NCBI GenBank assembly: GCA_963855995.1
Contig: OY979717.1
Span: forward strand, 25,501,746-25,565,745
Direction of reading: 5' to 3'
DNA length: 64,000 nucleotides
Source of the DNA: Muricea muricata
Taxonomy: Eukaryota; Cnidaria; Anthozoa; Malacalcyonacea; Plexauridae
The translations under genes and the position numbers were made by a program. Position 1 is the stretch's first letter. Each line of letters opens with the position of its first letter. Shown piece by piece: positions 52,124 to 62,616 of the stretch. The notes beneath the pieces are model-generated. The model searched no databases. It was not told where the DNA came from and worked only from the letters and a program-made list of their open reading frames with translations.

Positions 52124-53089
52124 GTAAGGATTTTATATCACTAGGAATTGCGTAGAGAGCATTCACCAAAAACTAATATACTCGGTTGCATTTAAGTAAT
52201 ATCAATGAAAGGTAAGTAGTCTTATGCTGGAGATCGACGCATCCATAGGGTAGCAATTTTCTCAACCATCAGATCTAAACGCATCGTTCATATCCGGGTA
52301 TGGACTGTACTTTTCATCATGTTTATGTTTAAAACCGTCGAGCGTTGATTACTGCAATTTTAGAAAAGTTGCGTTCCCCGGAATTTTCACACCTGTTCCT
52401 CTATGTATTTTTGTTTTCGGGTGAATAGCCATGTTCGTTGGCGTTCGTGTCCGGTTTGTAAATTTGGTATGATAAGGAAAGCTTTTTATTTCACTCAGCT
52501 GAACAGCAAAGGTTTATTAAATGATATTATTGTTAAAAACGTTTACCCGTACCTTATCGAAACGTGTTTATGATGTTGCGTTTTCATATGACGCACAAGA
52601 ATATAGTTAAGTAGAAATACGTGCAATTGTTGGCCAGGGGATATTACTTAGGACCGTCTACAAATATATCGACTTTTAACAATAGAAAGAAATAAAATCT
52701 TCGGTATGGAAATTTTTTGAAAATGTCTTTAATATCAAGTAATCTGTGTGGATAATGTATGCATTTTCCTTGCCCCATATAGTATTTTCTAGACGTTTTC
52801 CATAGTACAGCATTATACAATCAAGGCGGAAGCTTGAGCGTTAATTGAGAAGTGGGGGTGTGTATTACAGTATATTCAGGCTCTACCCGTCTACACTGGT
52901 AAAATTAAAAATCCATCGGAGGGAAATGAACCCATTAGAAGCAGGGTGGTTTTTGATTCTCTACGCTGTATACAATTAGGGCCAAGCTAGATCGTTAATT
53001 GGGGGGGAGGTGTGGTGGTATATATTCATTTATTGTATAAAGTACAGTGCTTTATAAGGATTTCGGGCACTGATAAAACTGATAACCTC

Positions 53090-54355
53090 ACATGTGAGAT
53101 TATTACTCCGCCTGCCGTAGGCGAGGCGGAGTTTTAAATTCGCCCTGTTTCTCTTTTTTTCTTCTTTTTTTTCGGTGTCAGAAGTCGGTGCAGCGCTCAT
53201 GAGTGATATCGCTGGGCACAAGCCGTGTGAGCCGACCTAACACGGCGTTTAAACCCAATTTCCAGCGGAATATGTCAACAAAACACGCATTTTAACATGT
53301 ATGCTAGAACATCTAAACCGCAAGAAGGTTTTACGTGCAAGGATTCTCATGCAAAATGTTTTAAAACGACAAATTTCTCCGCGAAACTTTACCGAGGAGC
53401 GATGTATCGCGGTGGAGTTTTGAAAGCGTGTTTCCGTCATTTTCGTTGTGTTCCTACTTTTAAGGAAATTTAGAAATTTTTACACAAGAACCAAACGCAA
53501 ATTCTACTGAAATATCTACATACAAAACACAATTTTTAGCATGTAATAGTCAACAAAAAGGGACAGGAAGGTTCTTTATCAAAACATTGCTCCAGAAATG
53601 TTTTAAAACGGCAAATTTTGGTAGACTCCATCATTCCATGATTAAGGAGTGAGTCTAGGAAATGTGTTCCTTATTCTAAACACGTTGTGGTTTCTTTCCT
53701 TGATTTTCTATTTCTACCTATGTTGAGGTGCTAATATTTCGTACAAAATGATTTATTTGCTTGTGGGATCTCATATAATTATAAAAAGTAAGAGACATTT
53801 TACATTCCAATTCTAGAAATACATATGTTAGTCTGAAGTTCCCAACAAATTATATCGTGGAGACTTCAGGCAGTGTGCTACAGAATAGATTTAAATGATG
53901 CTATCAGGTTGATATATTGATGTCTTGTATACACTTTTAGTAAAATTTTCTTTACTTGCAAAATAAAACAGCTATATGTTGGTGGTGTTATGACAAAAGA
54001 ATCTTGCTTAACATATGTACTATGAAAGTCTTTAATTTAAATTAAATTCTAAAAAATGCAATCCTACTAGGACTCTGGACAGAGTGCCTGGCAGGTCATT
54101 CAGACATTGATTGTTGGTTATCTTAGTGATTACATAAGATTTGCTAACAATGTCGTACTGGTAAAATGCCTTGGAAGGTACCCTAATAATAATTGATTTA
54201 AAAAGGAATTAGTTGGGCAGAACAGAAATAAGTGAATATACCTCACCCCCAATGAACTCTCTACAGCCCTGCCTGGCCTTGTGCCCATTTTCGTTTCGGC
54301 AGGCGGAGTGAACGCCTTAGCAGGCGTCTTGTTTATGATAATTTCACATGTGAAA
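53090..54355. mobile_element. Foldback element bounded by F7-type ends
   Basis: TCACATGTGAGATTATTACTCCGCCTGCCG at the left (about 53090-53120) pairs loosely with the F7 end on the right (54277-54355, including CGGCAGGCGGAGT and TTTCACATGTGAAAATTAT). It sits in copy 2 of the segmental duplication and explains much of its extra length. No transposase recognised. Confidence 0.55.
54277..54334 (-). repeat. Dispersed repeat F7, copy 3
   Basis: Reverse complement of the unit at 13308-13365 and 2545-2606, well preserved. Confidence 0.75.
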
Positions 54356-54441
54356 ATTATCGCTTTTCAAACAATCACCTATGATAGCTTCTGGACATTT
54401 TATGGTGGTGGAAAACCTATAGTTTATATAATAAACAGAAA

Positions 54442-54570
54442 AATACACGGGCGCTTGGAAATACCAAATTTATTTCTCGGGTTGAACATGATATTCATAT
54501 TTATATCATTATTGTTTATATCATGTTCAACACTCGAAATAAATCTGGTATTTCCGCGCACCCATGTATT
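54442..54570. mobile_element. Palindromic element, AATACACGGG ends
   Basis: AATACACGGGCGCTTGGAAA pairs with TTTCCGCGCACCCATGTATT, and the arms continue to GTTGAACATGATA and TATCATGTTCAA around a short AT loop. Confidence 0.8.
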
Positions 54571-54688
54571 ATTCTCTATATAAATTATTTGCGTTCTGCC
54601 TGACTAATGTCCATTAAAATAAAGCTTATTACAAAAGAGCATAACAGAATAGAACATCATGCGCTGAATTTTTGCCACTATAACATAA

Positions 54689-54911
54689 AGGTAGGGCCAC
54701 CCTAGTAGAAGGGTTATCCTAGCAAACGGGTCAGAAAAAAGCGAGTGTTTGCATGGAATAGGGGAACCCTGCTGCTAGGGCTATGTTGTCTGGAAGTGTC
54801 ACGCGTTGACATGGTTTATGTAAACAAAAAGATGGCTCTCATAGTCTAATGTTAGGGTAAGCCTTTTTATTTGATAGAGATTTGAACCCTTCTGCTAGGA
54901 TCACCCTACCT
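54689..54911. mobile_element. MITE, TIR AGGTAGGGCCACCCTAG
   Basis: AGGTAGGGCCACCCTAGTAG (54689) pairs with CTGCTAGGATCACCCTACCT (ending 54911). The core carries GGGGAACCCTGCTGCTAGGGCTA, a further partial pairing. Confidence 0.75.
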
Positions 54912-55717
54912 CCATGTAAACAGACCCTAAAAGTTTGTAAGGTTATTTTTAGTTAGAATAGTTGTAGCGAGTTTCATTTCAAATAACGTCTTGGAATGAC
55001 AGCTACGAGCTGATCTTCCATTCATAGTTTCCATACCTGAATTACAATTTATTTAACATAATAATAATAGTAATAATAATAATAATAATTCAATGCACGC
55101 TCAAAAAGGTATAAAACCTGCAGTCCTGGGCTATGAAGTTAAGGACATGTAGTTTGCTTCGATGAGCACGACAATCGAAATTGTTTCAAATGTACAAGCT
55201 TGTCCGACCCTTCACGGTTGACTCGTGATGGAAACAGCTAGCGCTCTATATATACAAGAAAGAAAATCCTATACTTTAGCAATTCATGCGCGCATACATG
55301 ATATAGGCCAAAATGATGAAATTGCTTTAGTAGAACTACCGGTATTTTAGTTCTCAGCAATCGATCAACACATGCAGTTGTAGCATTTTTTTCATAATCA
55401 TTCAGTCACTTTAAATTTTGGAACCATATTAAAGGTGGATATATAATTAGCGACTTAATTATTTTTTTCACATTCCCTATATAAAAATTCATGTACACTA
55501 TTATTATTCACTCGTTTTTCCAAGAAATTATTTAACTTATATATTGAATAACCTCATGACGTCATGTAGGCGGAGCGTGCATTGTTTTTAAACTCTTTAC
55601 CCTCCCGCCAGCATGTTTTTTATGCCCGCTTTGGCCGCCATACTTTAGCCACAAATCATACCCGCACTCTTGGGTATGTGGATAAATGTAAGATTGGACT
55701 TGATTTTCCAGTACATA

Positions 55718-56141
55718 CATAGGCGTACAAGGCGGGGGGGGGGGAGGGAGGGAGGGGGGGGGGGGGCACCCCCCCAATTTTTCGTGATCAAGGAAAGTCG
55801 GGCAATTTGTGCTTGAAAAGTCTGGCAATTTAGGTCGGGCATGCTGCGCTCAAATGGGCTCAATTAGAAAAATAGCCTACGGAGTACGAGTACGGACAAA
55901 ACAATAATTGTTGAAACCTGTCTCACATTCAGGCAAACCAGCTTTGAATGAAATTTATAATACAATATTAATTTTATTATCAAAAAAGTTGTTGGATGTG
56001 TATTAATATAGATATAGTGTTGCATCATGCAACGATTAAACGATATTTTGATTCATTTTTGACCCGTCGGGCAACTTTAGGATGCGTCGGGCAAAAATGT
56101 GCCGCCCCCCCCCCCAATTTTTTTTGACCGGTAAGCCTATG
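55718..56141. mobile_element. hAT-like MITE with long G-tract and 8-bp target duplication
   Basis: CATAGGCGTAC (55718) pairs with GTAAGCCTATG (ending 56141), flanked by perfect AGTACATA at 55710-55717 and 56142-56149. The left side has a run of about 45 mostly G bases (55729-55771) followed by a C run. The right side has a C run at 56104-56115. The Pro-rich ORFs at 55562-55863 come from these tracts. Confidence 0.85.
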
Positions 56142-56385
56142 AGTACATACTGTAGTCTAGAGAGAGGGTGGGGGCATCGGATTCACTAGATGGGAAATTT
56201 AGAAAATATGGTTTGAAAATATACTTGTCGCGTTATTCGTGTCTTGACCCTAATTATAAAGGAAACACTCTGATTCATACTTCCAACAAAAAGTGTTGAA
56301 CTGTTTCGTTAAAATCTGATTGCAAATTTGTTACTCTCGCTCTTTTGACTGTGGAACATACACATTTTTACTCTCAATTTTGCAG

Positions 56386-56671
56386 ATGACGTTCACTTTC
56401 GAACACGCTGGTATAACAAAAAGATTGGGTTTCATTTCAACAAAGGTCGCTCTTCTTATCTTGATATATATTGGTGCAAGTCAAGTTGTTTGTGATCAAG
56501 AAATCTCTTTCTGCGACACGAACTTCAAGGAATTGAAAAATGACGTGGAAGTCTGGAATAAAAAATGTTGGAACAATGGAGACCAAGGGGAGGGAACACC
56601 GTATTGTAAAGCAGAGAAAGAATACAATCAAGAGAGGATGAAAGTGCATGTTGAGATGTGCTTTTATTCAG
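56386..56671 (+). CDS. Putative coding exon of a small secreted cysteine-containing protein
   Basis: After TTTTGCAG (acceptor), ATG 56386 opens a frame of 95 codons that meets a donor-like CAG|GTCAGAG at 56672, phase 1. Residues 21-35 (VALLILIYIGASQVV) are a hydrophobic signal peptide or anchor. After it come cysteines at about 36, 43, 61, 74 and 92 in a polar, Asn/Lys/Glu-rich chain, as in small extracellular domains. It has no transposon similarity that I can see and is the best host-gene candidate here. Later exons would lie downstream, but none was identified. The frame stays open past the donor to a TAG at 56767-56769, so an unspliced form is possible. The two GTAAG-ending blocks at 48.9 and 52.1 kb could be alternative first exons. 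Confidence 0.5.
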
Positions 56672-56769
56672 GTCAGAGATTTATTATGGGAAGAAAATTG
56701 GGGGTTAAGGGCTTTTATCACTCACTTTGTTTTGTCAGGTTTAATGACGATCTGTTTAATCGTAGTTAA

Positions 56770-57199
56770 TATGTTGTTCCAAAGTCATTAAATATTGTTT
56801 GGCGCAACATACATGTTTGCCTTGTTTGTAGAATGTGTTGAATGATGTGCAGTCGAGTTAGAACAAACTTCATTGTATGCTAGCCATTCCCACATTTTTT
56901 GTTGTAGCATATTTTGACTCATAAATGGTTTCTGTGGATGGGGGTATTGCTAAAACAGTACTGCCCGGGATTGAGGACATGAGTTGTTTTGCTAATTTAT
57001 ACAAGGAAGTTCACCATGTGTTTTTTGAAAATTTATTAGCGTGACGTCTATAAATGAAGTTCTTTAGGCATTATATGTTATTAAAAATGTATGCAAATAT
57101 GGCATTAAAGTTCATTAGTGTTCTGTACAGAAAGAAACAACACGGACAGTCATGTTTTCTGGTGTTATAGCTTAACCAAATCCCTTTAAGCAAACGAAT
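56770..57199. other. Unassigned stretch
   Basis: No gene or repeat recognised; possibly intron of the exon above. Confidence 0.4.
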
Positions 57200-58044
57200 A
57201 TTTCTGTGGTTTCAGTTTCACAGTTGCTGTGCGTAGACGAGCAAAGACTTCTGAAAGGGTTTTAAATGCGTTTTGGAGGTAGAGGAAAAGACAATTGTAT
57301 CGTCGAGATATACTAGGCAAGTTCAGCATTCCAGACAATAAATAGCAGCTTGCATTAAACTCTGAAACGCGAAACGCGCATTAGAAAAACCAAATGGCAT
57401 TTTGCAAAATTTATGAACACAATCATGAGTGACAAATGTAGTTTTTGCTTTTGAGTGGTCATGGACTTGTCATCGAAGATCCAATATGAAGTAGTAGTAA
57501 GCTCCATGCAAGAAATCAAGGATGTCTTGTACCTGAGTAAGAAAAGGAAAATCACGACGAGTGACCTTCTTCAGATCGAGATAATCGACGCAAGAACGAT
57601 CAATGCCGCCCTTTTTTGTCACGAGAACAACATGGGCAGCCCATTGACTGAGCGATGGCTGTATGACAGGTTATATGTTGAAGCAACGTTTCTACGTGGG
57701 CATCAGTTTTTTACGGACCAGAGGAGGAACATGGCACTGAGGCTTCCTAACTGTACGTTCATTGCCTGTATCATTGTGATGCTGAACTAAAGCTGTATGA
57801 CCCAATTCTTGATCGTTCAAAGCAAATACGTCACGGTTTACTTGAAGGAGCGGATTAAGACACTTGTCATCATTTAAATCAGTGTCACAGAGATCGACAA
57901 AAAATCGTCAGACTAGAATGCGTTTAGCTCCCGCACGTGCATTGTCAGTAACGGCAACTGTAAGTTATTCGCAGGCACTAAATTGATCCAAAGTAGTATG
58001 TCCATAAATGGTGACAGCATGAGCTGTAGGGTAACAGTCGCGGT

Positions 58045-58439
58045 AATAGAAGCGCTCTGGGAAAAAAATTGACCAATTCATTTCCTCAAGTTTAGCACTC
58101 CTCTAATCATATGTAAAAGGTTCACAACTTCCTGTTTGTTGAAAAATCATAATGTCCACCAATAAAACATAGCTTTCTGATTGGCCAATTAACAGGAGGT
58201 TGTGAATCTTTCAGGAAACGTTTCAAAATTCTGAGGAATTGATCAGAAGAAAAACTAAATTTGAGGAAATAAATTAGAACCGTATTATACGTGGCATTTC
58301 AGTCGCGTCGAATGCAATTCAAACAATAGATAATGAGATGGCTGACTTTATTATCTATTGTTTGAATTGCGTTCGACGCGACTGAGATGTGCGACCTATA
58401 AACTAGGCCTTAGTCAATTTATTTTGGAACGCTTCTATT
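58045..58439. mobile_element. MITE with nested F6 palindrome
   Basis: AATAGAAGCGCTCTGGGAA (58045) pairs with TTTTGGAACGCTTCTATT (ending 58439). Inner arms ATTTCCTCAAGTTTA and TAAATTTGAGGAAAT pair too. F6 copy 2 lies at 58298-58387 inside the right arm. Confidence 0.75.
58298..58387. mobile_element. Palindromic MITE family F6, copy 2
   Basis: TTTCAGTCGCGTCGAATGCA pairs with the complement ending GCGACTGAGA. The core CAATTCAAACAATAGATAA and ATGAGATGGCT is shared with 36616-36742. Confidence 0.8.
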
Positions 58440-58682
58440 GCGAAGCTTTCTGCAAGCGAAATAGGACGGAATTTTCGTCTGCTACTTTGACAAGAATGAC
58501 TGCCTTGCAGAGGGCATAGCGTTCAGATAATCTACCTTGCGCAGTAACTAAACCAATCGTGTTATGGGATGAAACACCAGCGGGTATTCCCCTAAGTTCA
58601 TTTGAAATTACAGAAAATGGCGGTGGTACCCATGTAAGAGAGCACAAAGCAGATTTTGTTGAGGAAGAGAGGGGGCTTATCC

Positions 58683-58862
58683 CAGTGGTGGCGCCAGAAA
58701 TTTTCTGATGGAGGGGCATGTTCCTCGACGGGGGCGGCTATATTTTTTTTCATGGTTAGGCACCGTAGGCCAAATTTTTGTCAATTTTCACCGACAAATG
58801 TATAAATTTTCCCCAACGGGGTGGCTAACACTCCCCCCAGCCCCCCTTTAGCGCCACCACTG
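58683..58862. mobile_element. hAT-type MITE, CAGTGGTGGCGCC ends, 8-bp target duplication
   Basis: CAGTGGTGGCGCCA (58683) pairs with AGCGCCACCACTG (ending 58862). A perfect duplication GCTTATCC is present at 58675-58682 and 58863-58870. The CAGTGGTGGCGCC terminus is a classic hAT TIR. 180 bp, non-coding. Confidence 0.95.
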
Positions 58863-59419
58863 GCTTATCCACTGCGGGTGCGGGCAGATAAAGGTAACCA
58901 GTGTCTAAGTTTCTGATGATGCGACAAAAAGTCAGCGCACAGTATGGCGGGAACATTATGATCAGAAATACTGCCGTGGATCACAGCAGAATTGTCACAG
59001 CATGAAACACAAGGCCATCTAAATCTGAATTTGAAACAAATGAAATTCAATATTTTAAAAGAATTTCAAATACTAGAGGTTTGACAAGACACGGAAAGTT
59101 TCGGCGAAATGAATAAATTTGTCAACCCTTTCCTTCAACATCATCCCAATCTAAAGGCCGCCATCATTTTACCAACTGTAATATTGGACACTCAGCGAAA
59201 TGAATATCATTTACGTTTAGTTCCGGCCACCATGATGCTAACGAATGTACCGCAGTTCAAGATCCCGATGTACTAAAAAAAATTGCATTTCAATCAAATT
59301 TATGTTTCAAACTAGACTGATAACAGGTCAATATACCACTATGTCTGATAGCTACTGCTATGGAAAACAAACACTCTTAAAACAGCAATTAGATCATAGC
59401 AACCGCTCACATTTTATTT

Positions 59420-62400
59420 GATGAAGGCGCCCAACGCTCGTTTATTGCCTAAGAACTGGCCGACGAACTTGATCTTGTTCCTGAACATAGGGACACTCAA
59501 AATCTGTCAGTTTTGTGGGATCTACCACTTCTGCTAAACACGTTGATGTTGCCGCTGTTCACCTCCGCTAAGACACTAATGAAATAATTCCAACATGTTG
59601 TTATAATTCCGATCATTGCTGTTGCCCAGAACAGCCTCCTAACTGCTGATATACGTATTCTAGCACATGCTGTGACGTCAGATGAGCAATTTGAGATTCT
59701 CTTCTGATTGGTGCAGATTATTATTGGGATATTGTAGAAAATGATATTACCACGATTCTGGAGAATCGAAGAAATCTAAGATTGGTTATTAACTCTGGTC
59801 TAGTTCTTAACCTTTCTCCAACATCGTCAACCTTCAACGCTAGCATCTTCAAAGTGATCGTGTTAAATGAATCGGAAAGTACCTGAAATCCGGCATTGGA
59901 AAGATTTTGAAATCTTGAGTCGATCCGCATTCTCTCGACTCAGGCCGAAGCAAACAAAACCTAGCTTGTTACCGAGTACCAGACTTCCTCTATACGACTC
60001 CAGAACGGTCAATATTGTGCGAAGTTGCCATATCATCATCTTCTCCCTAAAGAATCTATTGCTCGAGGAAGAAAGCGTTTCACCATCAGAAGATTGTGTA
60101 AGGAACCCCACAAGTTAACGTTCTATCATACAATAATTCAGGAACAGTTAAAACGCGGTTTTATTGAAGAGGTCTGATCCACGCATCAACAAAAAACATG
60201 CATGACTATTACATTTTTCTCCATGCTGTGCAAAGGAATCCTCAGCGACACCATTGCGAATCGTGTGCGATTGTAGCTGCAGCCAAAACGCTAATCAACC
60301 GAGCTTGAATTCTTGCCTCTCCACCGTTCCAGAAATCTTCACGACATCACTACTGTCCACGTACGTTGCCGCTGCTATAGATATGGTATCACCGCCGACA
60401 TATAAAAGACGTTTGTTATTAACTCCTTTGACGCAGAAGACAGTCTCTGAGATGCCACACGATTTTTCTGACCCAACCGATCCCGAAAGTCACTTGAGAT
60501 CTGTCGGTTCAAATCAATGTTCTTTGGTACGACATGTTCTCTTTCATCTTAACTCTTTAACGCCACCATTCAGAAACATCTCGACTAATTCCAATATCCA
60601 ATTACCCAACACATGAAGTCGGATCTTTATGTTGACAACTTGGTCTCAGGAACTGATTTTGTCATCAGTTCCTGATTTCGTCATCAGATAAAGCAACGAC
60701 CTTCTTTAGGTGACTTCCTTGACCTCCTTGACCAAGTTCACACTATTTGTCATCCTACTGTGTATCTACCATCTTACCGCCTGTTGGCTTCTCTGATCAT
60801 CGTAGTATTCTATCGCAACCGATTTGTAACGAGATTCCGAGTGATTCCGCCAACTCGCCGGAGTTAGAGATGATGTTGAATAGTATAAAACCTATAGGAA
60901 CAAGGAAGCAAAACTTCGTAAAGTTGCTCGTAAGCGATTCTACGAAGATAAAATTTGTTATACGAATGATACCAATCCGAAAAGTGGTGGGACAACATCA
61001 AAATGCTATTTGGTTTATCATTCAAGTCAACAGTCTCTGGCGAGCATGCTTGTGAACGGTTCTACACTAGTAGACAAACAGCTCGCAGATGTTATTCTAG
61101 ACTTGGATCAAGTCCGTCACTCTATGGGTCAAAGGGGTCGAAAATGCGGCAAGCCAAGTGACAGATTACTGGGAGAGACGGATTTGGTTCACCTGCAGTG
61201 TTTCAAATGTTATTTTCAATGGTTTTAGTAAGTAAACTAAGCAACCTAGGTCTAGCAAGTTCTGACGTGTTACCCACCGAAAAAAAGTCGGTAAAGTTGG
61301 CGCGCTTGCAGGTTAGCCAAGCCCTGTCTCTCCCTCAAAAGTTCCCGCGTTATTCCGACTCCTCGTATTCTATACAGAGACGGACTTGATCCAAGTCTAA
61401 GGCTATTGGACAAGCTTTTATTGCGTGTTCAGTGATATCACCCCTGTGAACGTCCAACCTATTTCAGTTGTAAGCGTTCCAGATTCGTATACGATTTCCT
61501 CTGAGCACAGAACGTGTGGATACGTGAAACCCAAAGCCAAGTTTGCTGTGATGACCTTGCAAACCTGAAGACCATGACCACATCTCGAATCACCCTAGTT
61601 GGGCATCTCCTAGATGAAAATGTCATTCCTTGAGAAAGAAGAAATTCACACGGCATTTTTGCAGCTTTCAGAAAAGTTTTTAGTTTTGCCCCCTCCGAGG
61701 CACCACTTCACCAAGTGAAGCTAGTGGTTAAACCACACTCTAACCCATGTAGTCAGCACTACTGGATTTCGAAACTTTGTCAGTTTATCAAGAATTTGGT
61801 ATGTCGCTCCCTAACGTGTCGCAAAGTTAGTAGAAAACCGTACAAGATGCCTGACCCACCACCACCTCCCAACCTTCGACTGGTCGACTTGCACTCATTT
61901 TTTGTCACTGGAGTAGATTTTACCGACGTAGTTCACGTTAATTAAAACCTCGAAGGGACAAGATAAAGTGTATATTTTTTTAGTTAGTTGTGCGAGTACA
62001 TGCGCTGTTCACCTCGAGGTCTTAACTGATCTGACAGTTTCAGCGTGTAGAGGTCGTTTCCGAACGTTTTCACAAAAGTCAAAATCAAAATGATAGCAAC
62101 TATGAAAATTCTCGTCGCATGAAGTGTTTAGTTTTTGCCCAAAGACGAGGTTCGTGCTGGTTTTCATTAAATTTTGTCAACAAGCATCCCTTCTTGAAAT
62201 AATTCGGAATGAAAACGCTCGAAAACGCCACCGTGTGGACGTAGCCTTTTTTGCAAAATCTTACCTCTAGTTATGATATGGGAGAACGCATCTATTTACC
62301 AATCAGCTGCCGAGGAGTTGGCCCAACTCTTTAAATGCTCTGAACTAAGTAGACCTAGAATAGACTGGAAATGTATGCCTAAACGTCCCCCTTAATTATT

Positions 62401-62560
62401 ATGGAAACGCTTGACGAAACTTTCCCTCAGGAAAATCCTTGGTAAAGGAACAATCAGTATTTATTCATGGTCGACCAATTACTAGCCTACCTCACGCATG
62501 ATTCCTGTGGTGTCCCTACCTTTATGTCAGAAGTTGCTGGTCAAATCAAACATCAAGCGT
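59420..62560 (+). pseudogene. BEL/Pao-type retrotransposon pol remnant
   Basis: In order on the + strand, with many stops and shifts: a protease-like DEGAQRSFI (about 59419-59446), the inter-domain LIGADYYW-like segment near 59700-59740 and an RT fingers region (about 60080-60340, NQPSLNSCL near 60296-60322). A DPTDPESHLRS block lies near 60470-60505, and YVDN, the BEL form of the RT active site, at 60628-60639. The integrase zinc and core regions carry LPPPRHHFTK near 61690, TCRKV near 61818 and TGVDFT near 61908-61925. This protease-RT-integrase order and YVDN point to BEL/Pao. LTRs were not found. A TA-flanked MITE interrupts it at 61099-61399. Confidence 0.75.
61099..61399. mobile_element. 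MITE in the BEL/Pao remnant, TA flanks
   Basis: GACTTGGATCAAGTCCGTC (61100) pairs exactly with GACGGACTTGATCCAAGTC (ending 61398), with TA outside on both sides. Inner words GGGAGAGACGG and CTGTCTCTCCC pair as well. Confidence 0.8.
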
Positions 62561-62570
62561 AGCAAAAAGA

Positions 62571-62616
62571 CTACACTGTAAAAAATGAACAACCTGTTCT
62601 GGCCTGATGAAAACAG
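62571..62616. mobile_element. Terminal fragment of MITE family F1
   Basis: ACTACACTGTAAAAAATGAACAAC-CTGTTCTGGCCTGATG matches the left end of the element at 293-535. The opposite arm is absent. Confidence 0.75.

Larger units (their letters stand above)
51340..55550 (+). repeat. Direct segmental duplication, copy 2
   Basis: Colinear with 48220-51050 but longer by about 1.5 kb because of the insert at 53090-54570 and others. A local tandem duplication of about 160 bases occurs inside it (51700-51840 and 51850-52010, ending GAAATGTCAA). Confidence 0.8.
57200..59060 (-). pseudogene. Gypsy-type pol remnant (protease end and RT), minus strand
   Basis: Read from 59060 downwards: a stretch resembling the end of a gypsy aspartic protease (DFLSHHQ near 58890-58960), a spacer (58719-58440), then RT blocks. 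The RT blocks are VTKKGG near 57620, CVDYLDLKKVT near 57585, KMPFGF near 57390 and LVYLDDT near 57310-57330. The LDD catalytic loop is legible but frames change several times. Two MITEs (58045-58439, 58683-58862) interrupt it. Orientation is opposite to the intact gypsy element at 29.5-34.2 kb and the sequence is clearly different. Confidence 0.75.

Noticed and set aside
55562-55863. Proline-rich minus-strand ORFs
   Set aside because: Produced by the G/C homopolymer tract in the hAT-like MITE.
59867-60118. Plus and minus ORFs of about 82 codons, considered as a separate gene
   Set aside because: They fall inside the BEL/Pao remnant between protease and RT parts and carry no independent domain.
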